This document shows positions 33,699-39,351 of a stretch of 39,351 nt of DNA, in pieces. The position numbers were made by a program, and so were the translations under genes. Each line of letters starts with the position of its first letter. Positions within the stretch are counted from its first letter, which is position 1. Source of the stretch: Aestuariivirga sp. (lineage in GTDB: Bacteria > Pseudomonadota > Alphaproteobacteria > Rhizobiales > Aestuariivirgaceae); assembly GCA_030680855.1 (NCBI GenBank), contig JAUXUN010000066.1, forward strand, positions 1 to 39,351. Reading direction: 5' to 3'. The notes beneath the pieces are model-generated. The model was not told where the DNA came from. It ran no database searches and was given only the letters and a program-made list of their open reading frames with translations.

Positions 33699-33712
33699 GG
33701 AGGCCAACGATT
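33699..33712 (+). promoter_or_regulatory. Shine-Dalgarno and AUU start codon of infC
   Basis: A perfect GGAGG (33699-33703) is followed, after six bases, by ATT (33710-33712) in the infC frame. AUU initiation is the hallmark of infC genes and lets IF-3 repress its own translation. The only other in-frame candidate is a TTG at 33683 with a poorly spaced GGAG. Confidence 0.75.
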
Positions 33713-34243
33713 GTACGCGGTGCCGCCCCCCCGCAAAAAGAAGAAGGTAACAAGATTAACCACCGCATTGATGCGCGCGAAGTGCGCCTCATCGGAGCCG
33801 ACGGACAGAATGTCGGCGTTGTGCCAACCCGCCAGGCGCTGGCAATGGCCGAGGAAGCCAATCTCGATCTGGTCGAAATCTCGCCGGACGCGGTTCCCCC
33901 GGTTGCCAAGATCCTCGATTACGGCAAATTCAAATTCCAGGAACAGAAAAAGGCCGCCGAGGCCCGCAAAAAGCAAAAGGTCATTGAGATCAAGGAGATC
34001 AAGATGCGCCCGATGATCGATGACCATGACTATGAGGTCAAGATGAAGGCCATCCGGCGCTTCTTCGAGGAGGGCGACAAGGTCAAGGTGACGCTGCGCT
34101 TCCGGGGCCGCGAAATGGCCCACCAGGAGCTTGGCCACCGGCTTTTGAACCGGGTGAAGGCCGATACAGCCGAGATCGCCAAGGTTGAATCCGACGCGCG
34201 CTTCGAAGGCCGCCAGATCGTGATGATTATCGCGCCGAAATAG
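33710..34243 (+). CDS. infC: Translation initiation factor IF-3
   Basis: IF-3 binds the 30S subunit, prevents premature 50S joining and checks start codons. From the ATT at 33710 the product is 177 residues, close to the 180 of E. coli IF-3. The N-terminal domain carries [20 protein letters not shown] and the signature [16 protein letters not shown] basic linker [19 protein letters not shown] and the C-terminal domain with [13 protein letters not shown] follow. The TTG start at 33683 would add nine residues (SIPPRRPT-type) that fall over the Shine-Dalgarno. The gene leads infC-rpmI-rplT. Confidence 0.96.
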   Translation: MVRGAAPPQKEEGNKINHRIDAREVRLIGADGQNVGVVPTRQALAMAEEANLDLVEISPDAVPPVAKILDYGKFKFQEQKKAAEARKKQKVIEIKEIKMRPMIDDHDYEVKMKAIRRFFEEGDKVKVTLRFRGREMAHQELGHRLLNRVKADTAEIAKVESDARFEGRQIVMIIAPK

Positions 34244-34250
34244 GCCATCA

Positions 34251-34283
34251 GGGGGGTGCAACCCAATGGGTTGCATCGCCCCC
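34251..34283 (+). promoter_or_regulatory. Hairpin 1 in the infC-rpmI gap
   Basis: GGGGG-TGCAACCC pairs with GGGTTGCA-CCCCC around a three-base loop, with a three-base bulge. It starts eight bases after the infC stop codon. There is no T-run directly after it. It may belong to an L20-responsive leader or a partial attenuator. Confidence 0.5.
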
Positions 34284-34308
34284 GGATTTCTGCTTAACAG
34301 CCCCCATT

Positions 34309-34347
34309 AAGCCGCCTGGCCATGTAAAGGGCATGCCAGGGCGGCTT
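34309..34347 (+). promoter_or_regulatory. Hairpin 2 upstream of rpmI
   Basis: AAGCCGCCTGGC (34309-34320) pairs with GCCAGGGCGGCTT (34335-34347), a 12-bp stem with one bulged base, followed by CTTATCG. It ends 28 bases before the rpmI ATG. In E. coli and Bacillus, L20 binds leader RNA structures of this operon; a comparable role here is inferred. Confidence 0.5.
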
Positions 34348-34375
34348 CTTATCGCTTTGAAAGGACTTAAGCCAA

Positions 34376-34576
34376 ATGCCCAAGATGAAAACGAAATCCT
34401 CGGCCAAAAAGCGCTTCAAAATGACCGCTACGGGGAAGATCCGTGCCGCCGGTGCCGGAAAGCAACACGGCATGATCAAGCGCAGCAACAAGCAGATCCG
34501 CAACCAGCGCGGCACCTTTATTTTGTCCCCCGGTGACACGGGCCTGGTCAAAATTCATATGCCCTACGCCCGTTAA
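34376..34576 (+). CDS. rpmI: 50S ribosomal protein L35
   Basis: The product is a 66-residue very basic protein starting [18 protein letters not shown], the L35 signature. It is a component of the 50S subunit. An AAAGGA Shine-Dalgarno precedes the ATG. rplT starts 11 bases after its stop, and the gap to infC contains two strong hairpins. Confidence 0.97.
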   Translation: MPKMKTKSSAKKRFKMTATGKIRAAGAGKQHGMIKRSNKQIRNQRGTFILSPGDTGLVKIHMPYAR

Positions 34577-34587
34577 GGAGAGCTCAC

Positions 34588-34941
34588 ATGCCACGTTCAA
34601 AAGGCGGCACTGTCGCCCGCAAGTCCCACAAGAAAGTCATCGCCCAAGCGAAGGGCTATTTCAGCCGCCGCAAGAATGTTTTCCGCGTTGCCGTGCAGGC
34701 CGTCGAAAAGGCCGGACAATATGCCTACCGTGACCGCCGCACCAAGAAGCGCAATTTCCGCGCCTTGTGGATCCAGCGCATCAATGCGGCCACCCGCGAA
34801 TTGGGCCTCACCTATGGCCGATTTATTTACGGGCTCGACAAGGCCGGCATCGAAGTTGACCGCAAGGTTCTTTCCGATCTTGCGATCCATGATCCCGCTG
34901 GTTTTGCCGCGCTGGTTGAGAAGGCCAAGGCTGCTCAATAA
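34588..34941 (+). CDS. rplT: 50S ribosomal protein L20
   Basis: The 117-residue protein binds 23S rRNA early in 50S assembly and, in other bacteria, represses its own operon. The basic N-terminal helix ([20 protein letters not shown]) and the C-terminal globular domain with [18 protein letters not shown] match the family. An AAGGAG Shine-Dalgarno lies nine bases before the ATG. Confidence 0.97.
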   Translation: MPRSKGGTVARKSHKKVIAQAKGYFSRRKNVFRVAVQAVEKAGQYAYRDRRTKKRNFRALWIQRINAATRELGLTYGRFIYGLDKAGIEVDRKVLSDLAIHDPAGFAALVEKAKAAQ

Positions 34942-34970
34942 GCAAACGCTCACTCTTTTTTAAGAATTCC

Positions 34971-35014
34971 TTGGCCGGGCCGTTAAGTGTGTACACACTG
35001 TGGGGTCCGGCCAA
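34971..35014 (+). promoter_or_regulatory. Large hairpin between rplT and pheS
   Basis: TTGGCCGGGCC (34971-34981) pairs with GGTCCGGCCAA (35004-35014) with one wobble. Inside it is a 14-bp perfect palindrome, AGTGTGTACACACT (34986-34999), separated from the outer stem by short internal loops. No T-run follows, so it is not a standard terminator. It may be a processing or regulatory structure for pheST. Confidence 0.55.
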
Positions 35015-35038
35015 TTCGTTTCAAGGACCGAATTTCCC

Positions 35039-36100
35039 ATGAGTCTCGAACAGGATATCCTGCAGCAGGTGGCAAGCGCTTCCGATGAAGCAGCGCTCGA
35101 AGCGTTGCGCGTGGCAACCCTTGGCAAGAAGGGTTCCATCTCCGAGCAGATGAAATCTCTCGGCGCCATGGGGCCGGAAGAGCGCAAGACGGCGGGCGCG
35201 GCGCTCAATGTTTTAAAAGATAAAGTGACCGAGGCGATTGCGGCGCGCAAAGCCGTGCTGCAGGAAGCGCAGCTTGAGCAGCGGTTGGCATCGGAAAAAA
35301 TTGACGTGACCTTGCCGACGCGGCCTGAGCCGCGCGGCACGGTGCATCCGGTTTCCCAGGTGTGGGAAGAAGTGGTGCAAATTTTCGGCGATCTCGGATT
35401 TGCGGTGGCCGAAGGCCCGCATATCGAGGATGATTTTCATAATTTCACGGCGCTCAACATTCCGCCAGAGCATCCGGCGCGGCAGGAGCACGACACCTTT
35501 TATTTCAGCGAGAAGGCTGACGGCAGCCGCATGGTTCTGCGCACCCACACCTCGCCGGTGCAAATCCGCACCATGCTGACGCAGAAGCCGCCCATCCGCA
35601 TCATCGCGCCGGGGCGCACCTTCCGCAACGACAGCGACATGACGCATACGCCGATGTTCAACCAGATCGAAGGCCTGGTGATCGACGAGACGACCCATAT
35701 GGGCCATCTCAAATGGATTCTCGCCGAGTTCTGCAAGAGCTTCTTTGAAGTCAACGATGTGAAGATGCGGTTCCGCGCTTCGCATTTTCCGTTCACGGAG
35801 CCGTCCATGGAAGTGGACATCAACTGCTCGTGGGAGGGCGGCCAGGTGAAAATCGGCCAGGGTTCGTCATGGCTGGAAATCCTCGGCAGCGGCATGGTGC
35901 ATCCCAATGTGATCAAGGCCGGCGGCCTCGATCCCGATAAATACCAGGGCTATGCCTTCGGCATGGGGCTCGACCGCATCGCCATGCTGAAATACGGCAT
36001 TCCCGATTTGCGCGCCTTCTTCGAGGCAGATCTGCGCTGGCTCCGGCATTACGGCTTCAAGGCCTTGAATGTGCCGACCCTGCCGGGAGGGTTGTCGTGA
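35039..36100 (+). CDS. pheS: Phenylalanine--tRNA ligase alpha subunit
   Basis: PheS carries the catalytic core that activates phenylalanine and charges tRNA-Phe in an alpha2beta2 enzyme. The 353-residue protein starts with a coiled-coil tRNA-binding domain (about residues 1-90). It then has class II motif 2 [16 protein letters not shown] and motif 3 [18 protein letters not shown] chose the ATG at 35039 (MSLEQDILQ), as the upstream in-frame region is not conserved. pheT does not follow closely: about 320 bases of repeat elements lie between the two genes, which is unusual. Confidence 0.97.
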   Translation: MSLEQDILQQVASASDEAALEALRVATLGKKGSISEQMKSLGAMGPEERKTAGAALNVLKDKVTEAIAARKAVLQEAQLEQRLASEKIDVTLPTRPEPRGTVHPVSQVWEEVVQIFGDLGFAVAEGPHIEDDFHNFTALNIPPEHPARQEHDTFYFSEKADGSRMVLRTHTSPVQIRTMLTQKPPIRIIAPGRTFRNDSDMTHTPMFNQIEGLVIDETTHMGHLKWILAEFCKSFFEVNDVKMRFRASHFPFTEPSMEVDINCSWEGGQVKIGQGSSWLEILGSGMVHPNVIKAGGLDPDKYQGYAFGMGLDRIAMLKYGIPDLRAFFEADLRWLRHYGFKALNVPTLPGGLS

Positions 36101-36117
36101 TGACCGCTCTCAATGAT

Positions 36118-36264
36118 TATCGCCTTCTCCCGTGCTCGGGCTTGACCCGAGTATGGGAGAAGGTGGCCAACGGCCGGATGAGGGCCCTTTGGCTGGCAAA
36201 GAAAGAGCCCTCATCCGCCCTGTCGGGCACCTTCTCCCATGCCAAGAGGCACGGGAGAAGGCGA
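36118..36264. repeat. RIME-like inverted repeat without a gene
   Basis: The left arm 36118-36186 and the right arm 36204-36264 match the arms that surround the DUF559 gene at 9568-10091, and are separated here by only 17 bases. Shared blocks include CGCCTTCTCCCG, GGGAGAAGGTGGCC, GGCCGGATGAGGGC and their inverted forms. Each arm contains its own hairpin. It sits between pheS and pheT, directly after the pheS stop codon. Confidence 0.75.
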
Positions 36265-36299
36265 CAATTCCAAAAACCTTCGCTGGTATCCCTAATTTT

Positions 36300-36398
36300 G
36301 TCATCCCGGCGAAAGCCGGGACCCAGCGGTCAACGCAACATTTGCCTGCAAGCATTTTTACCGGCCCAAGCCTGGGTCCCGGCTTTCGCCGAGATGAC
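36300..36398. repeat. Second palindromic repeat between pheS and pheT
   Basis: GTCATCCCGGCGAAAGCCGG, continuing to 36325, is matched in inverted form at 36373-36398 with one mismatch in 26. About 47 bases lie between. This core (GTCATCCCGGCGAAAGCCGG) is a dispersed repeat well known in many alphaproteobacterial genomes. It is a separate family from the RIME-like repeat next to it. Confidence 0.7.
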
Positions 36399-36419
36399 AG
36401 AGAAAATTGGAATTGCACT

Positions 36420-38807
36420 ATGAAGTTCACCCTTTCCTGGCTGAAGGACTATCTCGACACTTCCGCGACGCTTGAGCAGATCGTGGATGGGCTTGTTGGC
36501 GTCGGGCTTGAGGTTGAGCAGGTCGAAGACAAGACGAAGCTGCTTGCGCCTTTCAAGGTGGCCTATGTCATCGAAGCGGTGAAGCATCCCAATGCGGACA
36601 AGCTGCGGCTGTGCAAGGTCGAGACGGATACGGGCATCTATCAGGTGGTCTGCGGCGCGCCCAACGCGCGCACGGGCATGAAGGGAATCATGGCGCTGCC
36701 GGGGGCATTCATTCCGGGCACGGGTATTACGCTGGAAAAGGGCGTGATCCGTGGTCAGGAAAGCCAAGGTATGCTGTGTTCGGAGCGCGAGCTACTGATC
36801 AGCCAGGAACATGACGGCATTATCGATCTCACCGGCGACTGGCCCATTGGCACGTCCGCGGTGAAGGCGCTCGGCCTTGATGATCCGATGATCTATGTGA
36901 AGGTGACGGCGAACCGGCCGGATGCGCTGGGGATTTACGGAATTGCGCGCGATCTTGCGGCGAAGGGCCTGGGCAAGCTGAAGCCGCTCGCCGCGAAGCC
37001 TGTTGCGGGGACGTTCGATTCACCCATCAAGGTATCGCTGGACTTTGCAGATACCAAGCCCTGCCCGCTTTTTGTCGGACGCTATTTCAAGGGCGTGAAA
37101 AACGGCCCGTCACCGGAATGGCTGCAGCGGCGGTTGAAGGCTATTGGGCTTAGGCCGATTTCCACGCTGGTCGATATCACCAACTACATCACCTTTTCCT
37201 ATGGCCGGCCGCTACATGTCTTCGATGCCGACAAGGTGAAGGGCAATATCCGGGCGCGCATGGCCAGGGATGGCGAAGAGGTTCCGGCCCTTGACGGCAA
37301 GACCTATGCGCTGACTTCGGACATGACGGTGATTGCCGATGACAGTTCCGCCGAAGGCATTGCAGGCATTATCGGCGGCGAACATTCGGGCTGCTCGGAG
37401 ACAACCACAAATGTTTTCATGGAAGCGGCGTATTTCGATCCGCTGCGCACGGCGGCGACGGGACGGAAGCTCGGGGTCATTTCCGATGCGCGCTACCGCT
37501 TCGAGCGCGGCGTTGATCCGGCCTTCACGCAGGTAGGGGCGGAAATTGCCACGCAGATGATCCTTGATCTCTGCGGCGGTGCGGCTTCGCATCTGGTGAT
37601 TGCGGGCAAGGCCCCGCTGAAGCCACGGACTTATACCTTGCGGGCGACACGAGTGAAAACCCTGGCCGGACTTGATCTGCCGCTTGCCGAACAGAGACGC
37701 ATCCTGTTGGATCTGGGCTTCGGGGTGAAGGAAACACCGGCGGGACTTGAATGTGCGCCGCCCTCCTGGCGGCCCGATGTTCACGACGAGACCGACCTGG
37801 TGGAAGAGGTCTGCCGCATCCATGGCCTCGACAATATTCCTTTCGCGGCCATGGAACGCTCCCATCCCATCGCCACGCCGGTTCTCAATCCCTTGCAGAA
37901 GCGCATGTTGGCGTCACGGCGCGGGCTCGCGGCACGGGGTTTCAACGAAGCGGTGACCTGGTCATTCATTCCGGAAGCGCATGCGAAACTGTTTGGCGGC
38001 GGACAGCCGGAGTTGAAACTTGCCAATGCCATTTCATCCGAACTCACGGACATGCGGCCGTCGCTCATTCCCAATCTCATTGCCGCCGCCGGGCGCAACA
38101 TGAAGCGGGGTTTTGCTGATCTGTCGATTTGTGAAGTGGGCCATGCCTATGCGGGCGACCGTCCGGAGGACGAGACCCTGCGGGCGGCGGGGGTTCGGCG
38201 AGGGAATGTGGTCACGCGCAACTGGCAGGGCGGTGCACGCTTGGTTGATGCTTTTGACGCCAAGGCTGACGCGCTTGCGGTGCTTGAGGCCGCAGGGGCT
38301 GCCACGGCAACCCTGCAAATCGTGGCGGGTGCTCCCGCCTGGTATCATCCCGGCCGTTCCGGCACCATTCAGATGGGACCGCAGAACAAGCTGGCCCATT
38401 TCGGCGAGATTCATCCGCGCGTGTTGGCGGTCATGGACGTAAAGGGGCCTTTGGTCGCTTTCGAAGTGGTGCTGAATGCCGTTCCGGTGCCGAAGTCCAA
38501 GAACACCACGCGGGCGGCTCTCAATGCCTCCGATCTCCTGCCCGTGTCGCGCGACTTTGCTTTCGTGATTGATGACAGCGTGGAGGCTGACAAGCTCATC
38601 AAGGCTGCTAAAGGTGCGGACAAGGGGCTGATTTCCGATGCGGTGGTATTTGACGTGTTCAAGCTGGACGGCGCGAAGAAGTCCTATGCCATCGAGGTGA
38701 CGCTGCAACCACGCGACAAGACGCTGACCGATGAGGATATCGAGGCGGTGTCGCAGAAAATCATCGCGGCTGTGCAGAAGGCTACGGGCGGGACGCTGCG
38801 CAGTTAA
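36420..38807 (+). CDS. pheT: Phenylalanine--tRNA ligase beta subunit
   Basis: PheT is the structural and editing subunit of phenylalanyl-tRNA synthetase. The 795-residue protein has the N-terminal B1 and the tRNA-binding OB fold (KVETDTGIYQVVCGAPNAR), and the B3/B4 editing domain near residues 210-370 (SPEWLQRRLKAIGLRPISTL). The B5 domain, the catalytic-like region (VEEVCRIHGLDNIPF) and a C-terminal anticodon-binding FDX-ACB domain (LPVSRDFAFVIDDSV) follow. I chose the ATG at 36420 (MKFTLSWLKDYL); an open frame extends to 36132 but only through repeat DNA. The Shine-Dalgarno is weak, so the repeats may affect its expression. Confidence 0.97.
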   Translation: MKFTLSWLKDYLDTSATLEQIVDGLVGVGLEVEQVEDKTKLLAPFKVAYVIEAVKHPNADKLRLCKVETDTGIYQVVCGAPNARTGMKGIMALPGAFIPGTGITLEKGVIRGQESQGMLCSERELLISQEHDGIIDLTGDWPIGTSAVKALGLDDPMIYVKVTANRPDALGIYGIARDLAAKGLGKLKPLAAKPVAGTFDSPIKVSLDFADTKPCPLFVGRYFKGVKNGPSPEWLQRRLKAIGLRPISTLVDITNYITFSYGRPLHVFDADKVKGNIRARMARDGEEVPALDGKTYALTSDMTVIADDSSAEGIAGIIGGEHSGCSETTTNVFMEAAYFDPLRTAATGRKLGVISDARYRFERGVDPAFTQVGAEIATQMILDLCGGAASHLVIAGKAPLKPRTYTLRATRVKTLAGLDLPLAEQRRILLDLGFGVKETPAGLECAPPSWRPDVHDETDLVEEVCRIHGLDNIPFAAMERSHPIATPVLNPLQKRMLASRRGLAARGFNEAVTWSFIPEAHAKLFGGGQPELKLANAISSELTDMRPSLIPNLIAAAGRNMKRGFADLSICEVGHAYAGDRPEDETLRAAGVRRGNVVTRNWQGGARLVDAFDAKADALAVLEAAGAATATLQIVAGAPAWYHPGRSGTIQMGPQNKLAHFGEIHPRVLAVMDVKGPLVAFEVVLNAVPVPKSKNTTRAALNASDLLPVSRDFAFVIDDSVEADKLIKAAKGADKGLISDAVVFDVFKLDGAKKSYAIEVTLQPRDKTLTDEDIEAVSQKIIAAVQKATGGTLRS

Positions 38808-39351
38808 TTTTCACTTGCACCTTCTCCCTTGCGGGGAGGGATTAAGGGGGCCGCTCAGGCCTTTCGGGATTTGAAGAAATTCTTTTTTATCGGCGATCAT
38901 TCAAGTAAAAATAAGAATAAATACCACTTGACACTATATTCCTAATATGGCATGTCTGTTCCTGTCCATCCCGGAAGGGGTCTCGGTCATGACGGTGATC
39001 ATAGATGGGGTGGATGTGGCGCCTGCGGGTCTGGTGAAACGTTCATCAGGCACCCGGGAGCCGGAGGGAAGGCCCGTGGTTATTACGGTCCATGCGCCTT
39101 AAATGGCTAAACAACCCTGGCGGAAAACCTCAGACACCGTGCGATCTAGGGCTCTGCAAGATCTTCCCCGAGGCAAAAACCGCCGCAAAAGCGTGGGCGC
39201 AGTTTGCGTCACCCGCCGGACTAACACGACCGGCATTTTCGCGTAGGCTGCGCTCACGCAACCCTTCGCTTCTCGCCTGCCCCGAAAGCGGCATAACCGT
39301 TTTCACCAAGGGCGAAGCTATGCCCGATGCTCATTGAAAATTGAATCACAC
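38808..39351. other. Region downstream of pheT with no firm gene
   Basis: The region begins with CCTTCTCCC-TTGC-GGGGAGGG (about 38820-38840), which looks like a degraded half of the RIME-type hairpin and may stop the pheT transcript. An AT-rich patch with TTGACA follows at about 38880-38950. A 51-codon frame at 38947-39102 is listed separately. The remaining bases contain a frame at 39092-39337 with a composition unlike a real protein. No RNA gene was recognised. Confidence 0.4.
38947..39102 (+). CDS. Small hypothetical protein
   Basis: A 51-codon frame opens at ATG 38947, with an internal ATG at 38989 that has a GGAAGGGG purine-rich stretch about ten bases upstream. The 37-residue form, beginning MTVIIDGVDVAPAGL, has a plausible beta-strand pattern. 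I do not recognise it. It could be a real small gene at the edge of an accessory region or a chance frame. Confidence 0.25.
   Translation: MACLFLSIPEGVSVMTVIIDGVDVAPAGLVKRSSGTREPEGRPVVITVHAP

Noticed and set aside
36132-36419. N-terminal extension of PheT
   Set aside because: The extra 96 codons read through palindromic repeat DNA; PheT proteins begin at the MKFTLSWLKDYL motif.
39092-39337. 81-codon frame at the right end
   Set aside because: Composition looks like translated non-coding DNA, with no Shine-Dalgarno and no recognisable motif.

Overview
The window comes from the chromosome of an alphaproteobacterium, most likely of the Hyphomicrobiales (Rhizobiales). The case rests on gene order and repeats: dnaA next to rpsT; rnd-lptC-lptA-lptB-rpoN-hpf-ptsN on one strand; an Hsp20 gene followed by a DUF1150 gene; a ChoXWV choline importer whose binding residues match the Sinorhizobium protein; and RIME-like palindromic intergenic repeats. 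The genus cannot be told from sequence alone. Most of the window is core genome. No prophage, IS transposase or CRISPR array was seen.

Layout. 0-2.5 kb: dnaA and rpsT (both minus), with a perfect DnaA box outside each end of the pair. 2.5-6.3 kb: a sugar cassette of xylulokinase, a small phosphomannose-isomerase-type cupin and a ROK sugar kinase, facing a Gfo/Idh/MocA dehydrogenase. 6.4-9.5 kb: choX, an intergenic terminator-like hairpin, then choW and choV. 9.57-10.09 kb: a DUF559 endonuclease-like gene enclosed by the two arms of an inverted repeat. 10.1-19.2 kb (minus): a nucleoside uptake and catabolism operon read as binding protein, ATPase, two permeases, cdd, [9-bp repeat array, Phd-type antitoxin, PemK/MazF-like toxin], punA, deoA, deoB. 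Two SDR dehydrogenases lie upstream of it. 20.9-21.6 kb: hsp20 and DUF1150. 21.6-21.9 kb: a second inverted-repeat island holding a coding remnant. 21.9-27.3 kb (minus): ptsN, hpf, rpoN, lptB, lptA, lptC and rnd. 27.4-33.6 kb: a small membrane protein, tRNA-Leu(CAG), an NDUFA9-like reductase, uppP, a GST, queG, an epimerase-like protein and an alpha/beta hydrolase. 33.6-38.8 kb (plus): infC-rpmI-rplT-pheS-pheT, with leader hairpins and two palindromic repeat elements between pheS and pheT.

How the genes work together. The nucleoside operon imports nucleosides, deaminates cytidine, cleaves purine and pyrimidine nucleosides, and isomerises the pentose 1-phosphates for central metabolism. The envelope block builds the LPS transport bridge and recycles undecaprenyl phosphate; rpoN, hpf and ptsN link nitrogen and stress control. 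The translation block makes IF-3, L35, L20 and PheRS.

Most unusual points: (1) a toxin-antitoxin pair spliced into the nucleoside operon, with its upstream gap filled almost entirely by 17 consecutive 9-bp units; (2) a DUF559 gene inside the same inverted repeat that occurs without a gene between pheS and pheT; (3) an AUU initiation codon for infC behind a perfect Shine-Dalgarno; (4) a third inverted-repeat island around a gene remnant.
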